Assembly: GCA_002315855.1 (NCBI GenBank)
Contig: DCIG01000072.1
Span: forward strand, 1-14,512
Direction of reading: 5' to 3'
Length of the DNA stretch: 14,512 bases
Source of the DNA: Lentisphaeria bacterium UBA1732
GTDB taxonomy: Bacteria; Verrucomicrobiota; Lentisphaeria; Victivallales; UBA1829
Part shown: positions 6,016 through 12,984 of the stretch, in pieces
Layout of the letters: each line of letters starts with the position of its first letter
How positions within the stretch are numbered: the first letter of the stretch is position 1
Made by a program: the position numbers and the translations under genes
Notes under the pieces: generated by a model
What the model saw: only the letters and a program-made list of their open reading frames with translations
Database searches by the model: none
What the model was told of the DNA's origin: nothing

Positions 6016-7464
6016 TCAGTCAACGAGAATGGAGCGGACGGCTTCGCGAATGCCCTTGGCTTCAATCAAGGCGAGTTTGGCGGTAACAAAGTCGGTCAGT
6101 CCGGGGATGGTATTCAGGTCACAATCCCAGAAATCCGTTTTCGCCAGCATCTGCCTGACGTATTCGGCATCCGGAAGAGGCGCAATGGAAGCGAAGAACG
6201 CCACGACTTCCGGAGAGTCGGTAACAGACCATGCGACATCGCCCAGTTTGCTCTGTCCGGCAGCATCCACGCGGTAGAAACGAGCCAGAGCCGCCAGCGA
6301 GAATGCAAGCGCCTGAGGAAGTTTGCCGCTCATCTCCACGAAGTCTTTCAGGCTGGGCAGAACGCGGACTTTCCACTTGGAAACGGAGTTCAGAGAAATG
6401 GACATCAGTCTGTGATGCGCAAATGGATTCAGGAAACGTTCCACAACAGAGTCAGCGAAGGAAATCTTCTCGGAATCGGGAAGCTGAACGGTAGGCGCAA
6501 TTTCCTTGTAAATGCAGCGGCGCGTCATCTGCCCGAAATCGGCATCGCGCATCATCTCATCGACGAAGGTCAACCCGCCCATAATCGAGGCAGGAACGTC
6601 GGCGGTGTGCGCACCATTCAGGAAGCGGACTTTGCGGGTGCGGTAGGGAGACTGGTCGGCAACAATGCGAACCGTCAAACCGCTTTTGGAAAGCGGGAGT
6701 TCGTCTTCGAGAGAGGGATCGCCTTCCAGCACGAAGAAATGGAATATTTCGCCGCAGTCGAGGAGGCGGTCATGATAGCCGAGTTCCTGTTCCATCTGAG
6801 CGGCTTCTTCGCGGGGATACCCGGCGACAATGCGGTCCACGAGGGTATTGTAGAAGCGGCATTCATTGTTCAGCCACGCGGAATATTCAGCGGGGAGATT
6901 CCAGTCGGCGGCATACTGAAGCATGTATTTGCGAAGCGTGCTTCCGTTGTGGTTGATGAGTTCACAAGGAATGAAAATGAGGCCGGGGAGACCGGCTTTG
7001 AAGCGTTCAAAGGTCAGCGCGGCGAGCTTGGCGGGGAATGTGGTCTGGACTTTGCGGGGGGTGTAGGCTTCGGGCTTGTATTCGATGCCTGCTTCCGTGG
7101 TGTTTGAGAAGACGAAACGCACGGTGGGAACCTTGAGGAGTTCCATGGTTTCCGCCCACTGCGCATAAGGATTCAGGCAGCCATTCACACAGTCGATGAT
7201 CTCGCGGGACTGAACCGGCTTGCCATCGGCAAACCCGCGAAGAATCAGGGTGTAACGTCCGCCTTGCTCATTGATGACCTGAGCCATGTCCATCGGGCCG
7301 GCAGAGGGGATGGGCTGCACAATCATGACCTGCCCGTCGAACCCGGATTTCTGATTCATTTTCTGAATCATCCAGTCGATAAAAGCACGGAGGAAATTGC
7401 CTTCGCCAAACTGCACAACGCGGACGGGCGAAGTGGAGGGAGTGTTTCGTTTCAGTTGTTCCAT
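6016..7464 (-). CDS. uxaB: Tagaturonate reductase (altronate oxidoreductase)
   Basis: NADH-dependent reduction of D-tagaturonate to D-altronate, the step before UxaA. The protein is 482 residues, about the length of E. coli UxaB, and belongs to the polyol/mannitol dehydrogenase family. The Rossmann motif VVQFGEGNFLRAF is at residues 16-28. Further family signatures are FVFSNTTEAGI, IPCELINHNG and the substrate-site block KVRFLNGAHT. The start at 7464 has AAGGA eight bases upstream and fits the usual N-terminus; the frame continues to 7503 without a better start. It is the first gene of a uxaB-uxaA unit. A palindrome TTGGAACCAATTCCAA (7488-7503) just upstream may be the operator. FrmA-like or other dehydrogenase families are excluded by the motifs; UxuB (fructuronate reductase) is the closest alternative, but the UxaA neighbour favours UxaB. 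Confidence 0.93.
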   Translation of the reverse strand: MEQLKRNTPSTSPVRVVQFGEGNFLRAFIDWMIQKMNQKSGFDGQVMIVQPIPSAGPMDMAQVINEQGGRYTLILRGFADGKPVQSREIIDCVNGCLNPYAQWAETMELLKVPTVRFVFSNTTEAGIEYKPEAYTPRKVQTTFPAKLAALTFERFKAGLPGLIFIPCELINHNGSTLRKYMLQYAADWNLPAEYSAWLNNECRFYNTLVDRIVAGYPREEAAQMEQELGYHDRLLDCGEIFHFFVLEGDPSLEDELPLSKSGLTVRIVADQSPYRTRKVRFLNGAHTADVPASIMGGLTFVDEMMRDADFGQMTRRCIYKEIAPTVQLPDSEKISFADSVVERFLNPFAHHRLMSISLNSVSKWKVRVLPSLKDFVEMSGKLPQALAFSLAALARFYRVDAAGQSKLGDVAWSVTDSPEVVAFFASIAPLPDAEYVRQMLAKTDFWDCDLNTIPGLTDFVTAKLALIEAKGIREAVRSILVD

Positions 7465-7487
7465 CTTTCGATTCCTTAAATAAAACA

Positions 7488-7503
7488 TTGGAACCAATTC
7501 CAA
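7488..7503. promoter_or_regulatory. Palindrome upstream of uxaB, possible operator
   Basis: TTGGAACCAATTCCAA is a perfect dyad of six-base arms around four bases, and it contains a nested TTGG-N2-CCAA. Its near edge is 23 bases before the uxaB start codon. GntR-family uronate regulators such as UxuR/ExuR bind TTGG...CCAA dyads, so a uronate-responsive site is plausible, but the spacing differs from theirs and no regulator gene is in the window. Confidence 0.4.
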
Positions 7504-7585
7504 AAGACATCGGGGGAGAGCTATGAAATCAGTTCATCCGTAAAACGGAGTAGTATCAGTATAGAGAAGAGTATCAAAATACTCT

Positions 7586-7751
7586 AGAGCTGATTTCAAA
7601 AGTCCTGCCGGGAGCTTTGAAATTCTCTTCGGCATTTGCCGAAAGAGCGTTTTCGGCGGTTGCGTTCCAAGCAGCCACCTCAAACTACGTTCGCCAACTG
7701 TGCGAAGATTCTTATCAAATCTTTCCGTCAATGCCTTTTGAAATCAGCTCT
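7586..7751. mobile_element. MITE-like element with perfect 17-bp terminal inverted repeats
   Basis: AGAGCTGATTTCAAAAG (7586-7602) and its exact reverse complement (7735-7751) bound a 166-base segment with no coding capacity I recognise. Inside is a perfect palindrome TTCGGCATTTGCCGAA (7628-7643). The left half, about 45 bases, recurs in reverse orientation at 12713-12758, and GGTTGCGTTCCAAGCAGC (7658-7675) recurs with two changes at 333-350, so it belongs to a dispersed family. No clear target-site duplication is visible. A perfect hairpin (7568-7585) abuts the left end. Confidence 0.6.
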
Positions 7752-7884
7752 CTATAAAATATAAACGTTTTTTCATCAAACTTCAAGTAAAAACGAAGAA
7801 AAAGTATGAGATACCCGCAAAAGAGAAAGAAGAGCAGAAAGATGCGACTGCCAAAAGGAATAAATCAGCATCAGGACAAAGAGA

Positions 7885-7908
7885 GGGGGATTTGAACCCC
7901 CGTTTTTT
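7885..7908. other. tRNA T-arm-like hairpin (possible tRNA remnant or att site)
   Basis: On the minus strand GGGGGTTCAAATCCCCC (7901-7885) has a five-base stem and a seven-base loop that match the TPsiC arm exactly (G-TTCAAAT-C), followed by TCTCTTTG, which could be a 3' acceptor strand. The rest of a tRNA is missing: upstream on that strand is the end of the methyltransferase gene. On the plus strand the same hairpin is followed by GTTTTTT (7902-7908) and would be a good intrinsic terminator, though no plus gene precedes it. It may also end the aminotransferase-methyltransferase transcript. Confidence 0.4.
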
Positions 7909-7916
7909 CGCATCCA

Positions 7917-8750
7917 TCAAAGCTGATTTGCGGAAGATGACTTCCAGCCGCGCTGTCTTGCCGCCTCGTACAACAGAATCGTTGCGGCAGTCGCCACGTT
8001 CAGGGAGTCCATCAGCCCCAGCATCGGAATCACGACTTTCATGTCCGCCGAATTCATCCAGTAATCGGTCAGACCGAACTGTTCCGCGCCGACCACGACT
8101 GCAACGCCGTGCGCCATGTCGGAATCGGTGAAGTTATTCGTGGTGTGCGGGGTCGCGGCAAGAGTACGTATCCCGAAAGAACGAAGCCATGTGAGGCATT
8201 CTTCGGAAGTCGCCTCCGCCAAAGGCATGGAGAAAATGGCACCGGTACTGGCACGGATGACGTTTGGATTGAAGAAATCAGTCTGTTTGTTGCAGACAAT
8301 GACGGCGGTAGCACCGACAGCATCCGCACTGCGGAGCATGGAACCGAGGTTGCCGGGTTTCTCAATGGTTTCCGCCACGAGGTAAAGACCGTTTTCGACT
8401 TTCGGGATGTCGGCAAGCGTTTTGCGTTTGATTTCGATGACAGCAATCAGACCTTCGGGGCGTTCGCGGTAAGCCAGTTTGCGGAGGACATCTTCCGAAC
8501 AGCGGTACAGCATGGCGCCGCGGCCGGAAAGATCATCCAGCAGAGCATTTTCATTGGAGCCGAGGAAAAGTTCGGGGCAGTAGAAGACTTCGCGGAACGT
8601 AATCCCAACGGCATTGGCACGAAAGAGTTCGCGGTAGCCTTCCAGCAGGGTAACACCAAGCGCATCGCGTTCTCTGCGTTCACGAAGAGACGCGGCGTAT
8701 TTGACTTTGGGATTCTTCAGGCTGGTCAGAGAATCGCTGGCATACGGCAT
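7917..8750 (-). CDS. SpoU/TrmH-family RNA 2'-O-methyltransferase
   Basis: Probable SAM-dependent 2'-O-ribose methyltransferase acting on 23S rRNA or tRNA; 277 residues. An N-terminal substrate-binding domain (about 1-105, ending YRERPEGLIAV) precedes the SPOUT catalytic fold. The three family motifs are present: motif 1 EKPGNLGSMLRSADA (130-144; N134, R140), motif 2 GAEQFGL (221-227) and motif 3 VIPMLGLMDSLNVATAA (240-256), which forms the knotted SAM site. The start at 8750 is preceded by AGGTG at five bases. It begins 21 bases after the aminotransferase stop codon, so the two are cotranscribed. Which nucleotide is modified cannot be told; RlmB and the TsnR-like group are the candidates. The last codons (NQL) overlap an AGCTGATTT sequence resembling the repeat family found nearby, so the C-terminal tail may come from an inserted repeat. 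Confidence 0.92.
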   Translation of the reverse strand: MPYASDSLTSLKNPKVKYAASLRERRERDALGVTLLEGYRELFRANAVGITFREVFYCPELFLGSNENALLDDLSGRGAMLYRCSEDVLRKLAYRERPEGLIAVIEIKRKTLADIPKVENGLYLVAETIEKPGNLGSMLRSADAVGATAVIVCNKQTDFFNPNVIRASTGAIFSMPLAEATSEECLTWLRSFGIRTLAATPHTTNNFTDSDMAHGVAVVVGAEQFGLTDYWMNSADMKVVIPMLGLMDSLNVATAATILLYEAARQRGWKSSSANQL

Positions 8751-8771
8751 TTCGACACCTCACGGGATGAA

Positions 8772-10049
8772 TTACTGCGCACTTTTTTCGAGGAAATGGC
8801 GCACGCTGGCGAGCTTGACGCAAAGACAGAAAAGCTCAATGGCAGACTTCAATTCATCAAGCGGCGGATAGGTCGGCGCAATGCGGATATTGGAATCGGC
8901 AGGGTCGTGATGATACGGGAATGTGGAACCCGCTCCGGTCATGGCAACGCCTGCATTTTTCGCAAGAGCGAGGGTTTCTTTCGCACATCCGGGAAGCGTA
9001 TCGAGAGAAATGAAATATCCGCCTTTCGGGGAAAACCATTTGGCAAGGCCGGTGCCGCCGAGTTCACGGTTCAGCGTATTCAGCACGAGATCGAATTTCG
9101 GACGGAGCTTTTCCGCCAGCAGACGCATGTGCTCATGGACGTTTTCGGGATTTTGCAGATACAGGATGGTGCGAATCTGGTTGAGTTTGTCCGGACCGAT
9201 GGTCTGGATGCTCATGTGCTTTTTGGATTCCGCGTAGTTTTCGGGGCCGGTGGCGAGGAGAGCCACGCCGGAACCGGGGAATGTAATCTTGGAAGTCGAG
9301 AAGAAATAATAGACGCGTTCGGGATTTCCGGCTTCTTCGATGGCGGCGAAAATGTCTTTCACCTTGCATTCTTCATAGATATGGTGGATGCCGTAAGCAT
9401 TGTCCCAGAAGATGCGGAAATCAGGGGCGGCGACTTTCATGGAGGCCAGACGCTCAACTGTTTCATCACTGTAGCAGATACCCTGCGGATTGGAGTACAG
9501 CGGCACACACCAGATGCCCTTGATGGAGTCATCAGTGGCAACCAGCGATTCAACCATATCCATATCAGGTCCCGTCGGGGTCATGGGAATGGTAATCATT
9601 TCGATGCCGAAATCTTCGCAAATGGCGAAATGACGGTCATATCCGGGAGACGGGCAGAGGAATTTGACGACCGGGAGCTTGCCCCACGGAGTACATCCAT
9701 GCGTTCCGAAAATCCAGTGCCGGACGATGGTGTCGTACATCATATTGAGGCTGGAGTTTCCGCCGAGGAGAATCCGATCCTCACGGAGACCGAGGAGATC
9801 AGCGAAAAATTTACGGCCTTCGGGAATACCTTCAAGACAGCCGTAGTTTCGTGCATCCAAATGGCGGCCATAGAAATAATCGGCAAGTTTGTTCAGAATG
9901 CCGTTGGTAAGATCAAGTTGCGTACTGGCCGGTTTACCGCGCGACATATCAAGCTTGAGGTTACGGGAACACCACTCATCGTATTGACGCGATAACTCCT
10001 GTTCGAGCTTCAGCAGCTGCTCCCTCGGCATTTCGGAAATAAGATTCAT
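8772..10049 (-). CDS. Aspartate aminotransferase, PLP-dependent, subgroup Ic
   Basis: Fold-type I aminotransferase of 425 residues. The N-terminal signature LDMSRGKPASTQLDLTNG (33-50) is typical of the AspT subgroup Ic first described in actinobacteria. PLP-site residues visible are GGNSSLNMMYD (96-106), N187 in YSNPQG, D216 in FWDNAYG, the Schiff-base lysine K254 in STSKITFPGSG, and an arginine in SNIRIAP near the C-terminus for the substrate carboxylate. It probably makes aspartate from oxaloacetate and glutamate; broader use, including aromatic keto acids, is possible and would fit the phenylalanine gene nearby, but that is inference. The start at 10049 has AGGAG ten bases upstream and a good promoter further up (10104-10131). 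It is the first gene of a unit with the SpoU methyltransferase. Confidence 0.93.
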   Translation of the reverse strand: MNLISEMPREQLLKLEQELSRQYDEWCSRNLKLDMSRGKPASTQLDLTNGILNKLADYFYGRHLDARNYGCLEGIPEGRKFFADLLGLREDRILLGGNSSLNMMYDTIVRHWIFGTHGCTPWGKLPVVKFLCPSPGYDRHFAICEDFGIEMITIPMTPTGPDMDMVESLVATDDSIKGIWCVPLYSNPQGICYSDETVERLASMKVAAPDFRIFWDNAYGIHHIYEECKVKDIFAAIEEAGNPERVYYFFSTSKITFPGSGVALLATGPENYAESKKHMSIQTIGPDKLNQIRTILYLQNPENVHEHMRLLAEKLRPKFDLVLNTLNRELGGTGLAKWFSPKGGYFISLDTLPGCAKETLALAKNAGVAMTGAGSTFPYHHDPADSNIRIAPTYPPLDELKSAIELFCLCVKLASVRHFLEKSAQ

Positions 10050-10103
10050 GTCTTGCAAACTCCTGGAATGAGGATAATTACAGTAATAAAACAAAATCTA
10101 ATT

Positions 10104-10131
10104 AATATACACCGTTTTCAGAAAAAATCAA
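10104..10131 (-). promoter_or_regulatory. Promoter of the aminotransferase-methyltransferase unit
   Basis: TTGATT (10131-10126) and TATATT (10109-10104) are 16 bases apart on the minus strand, about 55 bases upstream of the start codon. The -10 context GGTGTATATTA resembles that of the aro-phe promoter. Confidence 0.55.
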
Positions 10132-10170
10132 GAACTATTTTTGAGACAAGTGGATTATTTGTACATTGTT

Positions 10171-10235
10171 CAAAGTTAAATGCACTTTTTCTCCCATCAA
10201 ATTTTCAAAAGGTGCATTTACCTTTGCAATTCACC
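10171..10235 (+). repeat. Inverted-repeat element, copy B, upstream of glmM
   Basis: CAAAGTTAAATGCAC (10171-10185) and GTGCATTTACCTTTG (10212-10226) are inverted repeats matching at 14 of 15 positions, with a 26-base spacer. Counting a G-T wobble, the stem extends inward to 10190/10207. The 58 bases from 10178 align without gaps to 118-175 with 42 matches; the stem position that differs (AAATGCAC against AAACGCAC) is matched by a compensatory change in the other arm, and CCTTTGCAATTCACC follows both. It lies 125 bases upstream of the glmM start and may be an operator or a structured element. Confidence 0.7.
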
Positions 10236-10286
10236 CTTTTTCAATTAACTCTTTTCCTTTTTTTCATATTTCTTTGACCTTTTTTC

Positions 10287-10315
10287 TTGAAAAATGTTGA
10301 AAAAAATGCTATTTT
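10287..10315 (+). promoter_or_regulatory. Promoter of glmM (two overlapping candidates)
   Basis: TTGAAA (10287-10292) and TATTTT (10310-10315) are 17 bases apart. A second pair, TTGAAA (10297-10302) and AATAAT (10320-10325), is also 17 bases apart. Both would give a short leader before AAGGAG (10345-10350), which is nine bases from the glmM start. Confidence 0.5.
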
Positions 10316-10359
10316 AAAGAATAATATAAATTCCCTTTTAACTTAAGGAGAATTCCTGT

Positions 10360-11697
10360 ATGGAAAGAAAACTTTTTGGTACGGACGGTATCCGCGGAGA
10401 AGCGAACAAACATCCCGTTACTCCGGAAACCGCCATGAATCTCGGTAAAGCACTTGGCAGAATGCTTGCCGCAAACGGTCCTGCAAATGCTGTGGTTGGG
10501 AAAGATACGCGTTTGTCCGGCTATATGCTGGAAACAGCTCTTACTGCGGGTATGGTCAGTTGCGGTATGGATGTGCTTCAGGTTGGGCCCATGCCCACCC
10601 CTGCCGTTGCTCACCTCGTCAAATCCATGAATGCCTCCTGCGGCGTTATGATCACTGCCTCTCACAATCCTGCGAAGGACAATGGTCTGAAAGTCTTTGC
10701 CAGCGATGGTTTCAAACTCCCCGATGAGGAAGAAGCCAAAATCGAGCAGATGATGTCGGAATTTATCCCCGGCGTTTCTGCTTCGAAGATTGGGAAAGCA
10801 TTCCGTCTGGATGATGCCCGTGGCCGTTACATTTCTTTTGCCAAGCAGACCATTGGCAATACCGGGCTCCGCGGGATTCGTGCCGTCCTGGACTGCGCGA
10901 ATGGTGCCAGCTATGTCGTCGCCCCCTCCATCCTGCGTGAACTTGGCGTCGAAGTCATTACCGACTCCGTCAATCCCAATGGCGAAAACATCAACGATGG
11001 CTGCGGTGCCACTCATCCCGAACGCGTTGCCCGGCTTGTCAGGGAATATCGCGCTGATGTTGGTATTACGCTTGACGGCGATGCTGACCGCGTTATTTTC
11101 AGCGATGAAAAAGGCGAAATCGTCAATGGCGACCGCATCATTGGTCTTTGCGCCATTGATATGAAGAATAATAACCGTCTCCGCAACAACAAAATCGCCG
11201 TTACGATCATGAGCAACCTTGCCCTGATCGATACCATGAAGAAATACGGCATTGAAACGGAAGTTACCACGGTTGGCGACCGCTACGTGATTGAGCGTAT
11301 GCGCGAACAGGACATCGCACTTGGCGGCGAGCAGTCCGGACACCTGATTTTCCGTGATTACGCGACCACCGGCGATGGTATCGTCTCCGCTCTCCGCGTT
11401 CTCAAGGTGATGAAAGAACAGAACAAGTCTCTCCATGAGCTTGCCAAGTTCATGACCGAATATCCTCAGGTCCTTTCCGGACTGAATATCGCTCGCAAGA
11501 TTCCATTCAATGACATCCCCGGATACAATGATTTGATTGCCAAAGCAAATGAAGAATTTGCAGGCACCGGCCGCACGGTCATTCGTTATTCCGGTACGGA
11601 AAACAAGGTCCGTATCCTTGTAGAAGCTCAGGATGGCCGCCTTGCTCAGAAATGGCATGAACAAATCACTGAGCTCCTCACCAAAGAACTCTGCTGA
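10360..11697 (+). CDS. glmM: Phosphoglucosamine mutase
   Basis: Interconverts glucosamine-6-phosphate and glucosamine-1-phosphate on the route to UDP-GlcNAc for peptidoglycan and LPS; cytoplasmic. The protein has 445 residues, the normal GlmM length. It begins with the family signature FGTDGIRG (6-13). The active-site phosphoserine loop is ITASHNPAKDNGLK (98-111; S101 becomes phosphorylated), the Mg-binding loop is LDGDADR (238-244), the sugar-binding loop is GGEQSGH (322-328), and the phosphate-binding loop is RYSGTE (409-414). AAGGAG nine bases upstream supports the start. It is followed after 63 bases by nagB in the same direction, with no terminator between, so the two are probably cotranscribed. 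The GEQSGH loop separates it from phosphomannomutases. Confidence 0.97.
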   Translation: MERKLFGTDGIRGEANKHPVTPETAMNLGKALGRMLAANGPANAVVGKDTRLSGYMLETALTAGMVSCGMDVLQVGPMPTPAVAHLVKSMNASCGVMITASHNPAKDNGLKVFASDGFKLPDEEEAKIEQMMSEFIPGVSASKIGKAFRLDDARGRYISFAKQTIGNTGLRGIRAVLDCANGASYVVAPSILRELGVEVITDSVNPNGENINDGCGATHPERVARLVREYRADVGITLDGDADRVIFSDEKGEIVNGDRIIGLCAIDMKNNNRLRNNKIAVTIMSNLALIDTMKKYGIETEVTTVGDRYVIERMREQDIALGGEQSGHLIFRDYATTGDGIVSALRVLKVMKEQNKSLHELAKFMTEYPQVLSGLNIARKIPFNDIPGYNDLIAKANEEFAGTGRTVIRYSGTENKVRILVEAQDGRLAQKWHEQITELLTKELC

Positions 11698-11760
11698 CCC
11701 TGTTCCCTCATTCCCCCTCATGATAACGATTATCCAAAAACGAAATAAAGGATTCTTAAA

Positions 11761-12546
11761 ATGGATGTTGTAATTTGCAGAACTCAAGCGGATGCCGAAG
11801 CATTTGCCGCTCGTATTATCGCCGATGCCATCAATGCCAAGCCCGAATTTAAGCTCGGTCTTGCTACGGGTGCTACCATGGAAGGCGTCTATGCCGTCCT
11901 CTCTCAAATGAATAAAGACGGAAAAGTCGATTTCTCTCAGGTCCGTTCCTGGAACTTGGATGAATACGTCGGGCTTGCTCCGGATCACGACCAGAGCTAT
12001 CACTATTTCATGAACAAGCATTTGTTCAGCAACATCAATATTGACAAGCGCAATACTCATCTCCCCGATGGTCTTGCTTCCGATGAAGAAATGGAAGCCG
12101 CACGTTACGATGCCTCCATCGACGAAGCCGGCGGTCTTGATCTCTGGCTCGTTGGAATTGGTCAGACCGGGCATATCGGGTTCAACGATCCCGGCACCAG
12201 CTTCACCAGCCGTACCCATGTCGCGTACCTCACCAACACCACCTACGAACAGAACAAGAACTATTTCACCCCGCCCGAATCCATGCCTCGTCGTGCATTT
12301 ACTGCGGGAGTCGGCACTGTGATGGATGCCAAACGCGTTCTCCAGCTCATCACCGGCAAGCGCAAAGCCGCCATTGCCGCCGCCACGATTGAAGGTCCCG
12401 TAACTGCTATGATCAGCTCCACCGCTCTTCAGTTCCACGAAAACGCCTTGATTGTGCTGGATGAAGATGCCGCTGCCGATCTCAAGCTGAAAGATTTCTA
12501 CAAGGAAGTCTTTGAGAACGATCCCAAATGGGCGAACTACCGCTGA
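11761..12546 (+). CDS. nagB: Glucosamine-6-phosphate deaminase
   Basis: Interconverts glucosamine-6-phosphate with fructose-6-phosphate plus ammonia; 261 residues, the usual length. Family motifs: GLATGAT (33-39), SWNLDEYVGL (63-72; D67 corresponds to the E. coli proton-abstracting D72) and GIGQTGHIGFNDPGTSF (132-148; H138 corresponds to H143). Two catalytic-site positions differ from E. coli: D141 is T136 and E148 is D143. The first position is also variable in Bacillus-type NagB; the second is a less common, conservative change. AAAGGA eight bases upstream supports the start. Pairing with glmM means the enzyme may feed GlcN-6-P into wall synthesis as well as degrade it. A strong terminator (12632-12665) follows. 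A 6-phosphogluconolactonase, which shares the fold, is excluded by the NLDEY and GHIGFN motifs. Confidence 0.93.
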   Translation: MDVVICRTQADAEAFAARIIADAINAKPEFKLGLATGATMEGVYAVLSQMNKDGKVDFSQVRSWNLDEYVGLAPDHDQSYHYFMNKHLFSNINIDKRNTHLPDGLASDEEMEAARYDASIDEAGGLDLWLVGIGQTGHIGFNDPGTSFTSRTHVAYLTNTTYEQNKNYFTPPESMPRRAFTAGVGTVMDAKRVLQLITGKRKAAIAAATIEGPVTAMISSTALQFHENALIVLDEDAAADLKLKDFYKEVFENDPKWANYR

Positions 12547-12631
12547 TTGGTGCTGACTTCACAAATCATCGGCTTATAGTCTCGGATGACACTCGCTGTT
12601 GTCTGTTGACTTAACCTCATCTGAATTTCTT

Positions 12632-12665
12632 ATGCCGCATGGCCTCGTCCCGTGCGGCATTTTTT
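12632..12665 (+). terminator. Intrinsic terminator of glmM-nagB
   Basis: ATGCCGCA (12632-12639) and TGCGGCAT (12653-12660) form a perfect eight-base stem around a 13-base loop, followed directly by a run of six T (12660-12665). It lies 86 bases after the nagB stop codon. Confidence 0.9.
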
Positions 12666-12712
12666 CTTTCTCCCTCCTGAAAACGTCTCTGAAAACCATC
12701 TCCCGACAATTG

Positions 12713-12758
12713 CCGTTAGGATTTCAAAGCTCCACGCAGGATTTTTGAAATCAGCTCC
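12713..12758 (-). repeat. Fragment of the MITE-like repeat family
   Basis: In reverse complement it begins GGAGCTGATTTCAAAAATCC and continues through GGAGCTTTGAAATCC and GGCAATTGTCG, matching the left half of the element at 7586-7643 with few changes. Only one end is present here, so it is a solo end or a decayed copy. Confidence 0.65.
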
Positions 12759-12816
12759 TCATGTAAGTAATTTCCACTTTTTTTCTTTTTACCCTTTTTT
12801 TTTTCGTGAAAATGCG

Positions 12817-12822
12817 TATAAT
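12817..12822 (+). promoter_or_regulatory. -10 box of the cold-shock gene
   Basis: A perfect TATAAT in the context ATGCGTATAATG lies in an AT-rich stretch; no good -35 is visible at 17 bases upstream (the sequence there is CTTTTT). The transcript would start near 12830 and have a leader of about 155 bases, which is typical of cspA-type genes. The leader contains a direct repeat ACTTGAGTTTTA (12857-12868 and 12890-12901, 33 bases apart) and a small hairpin CTGCT/AGCAG (12913-12929) followed by TTTTAT. Confidence 0.5.
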
Positions 12823-12984
12823 GTTATTGAGAAAAACTTTTTTTAACTATACTATTACTTGAGTTTTAAACTTAATCTTTGAGTTTCTGACTTGAGTTTT
12901 AGCTTCCGGTTCCTGCTTTTTCCTAGCAGTTTTATCGGATTTTAACATTCAACATTCAGGAAAAGAAATAAAGGTCAAACTCTC

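Larger units (their letters stand above)
7465..7916. other. Intergenic region with MITE-like element
   Basis: No gene recognised. It holds the uxaB leader with a palindrome (7488-7503), a small perfect hairpin AGAGTAT/ATACTCT (7568-7585), a MITE-like element (7586-7751), a purine-rich stretch in which I see nothing (7752-7880) and a tRNA T-arm-like hairpin (7885-7908). Confidence 0.65.
10050..10359. other. Divergent promoter region of the aminotransferase and glmM
   Basis: No gene. It holds the minus promoter of the aminotransferase (10104-10131), the second inverted-repeat element (10171-10235), a T/C-rich tract (about 10221-10285) and the plus promoter and ribosome binding site of glmM (10287-10350). 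Confidence 0.7.
12547..12984. other. Intergenic region: nagB terminator, repeat fragment and csp leader
   Basis: It holds a terminator (12632-12665), a fragment of the MITE-like family in reverse orientation (12713-12758), a promoter -10 (12817-12822) and an AT-rich leader of about 155 bases in front of the cold-shock gene. A short open frame at 12652-12846 has no family signature and overlaps these elements, so I do not call it. Confidence 0.65.

Noticed and set aside
7534..7731. Small minus-strand ORF inside the MITE-like element
   Set aside because: A similar peptide appears in the related fragment at 12652-12846 only because the DNA repeat is shared; no ribosome binding site or independent coding sign is seen.
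7830..7975. Complete tRNA gene on the minus strand
   Set aside because: Only the T-arm and a possible acceptor strand can be found; the place where the D and anticodon arms should be is the coding end of the methyltransferase, and no matching 5' acceptor strand is present.
8109..9995. Open frame of 628 codons on the plus strand opposite the methyltransferase and aminotransferase
   Set aside because: It spans two well-identified minus-strand genes and has no recognisable domain; it is an antisense shadow. The same holds for plus frames at 331-1656, 4816-5961 and 6004-7107.
10053..10277. Small plus-strand ORF upstream of glmM, rich in Phe and Leu
   Set aside because: It runs through the minus-strand promoter of the aminotransferase and a T/C-rich tract, which explains the Phe and Leu content, and has no ribosome binding site.
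11722..11734. Fur-box-like dyad GATAACGATTATC between glmM and nagB
   Set aside because: It is only a five-base arm dyad with a three-base centre inside a 63-base gap of an apparent operon, with no iron-related gene nearby.
10309..12438. Open frame of 709 codons on the minus strand opposite glmM and nagB
   Set aside because: It runs across two real genes and the gap between them, shows no domain, and is explained by the codon bias of the plus-strand genes.
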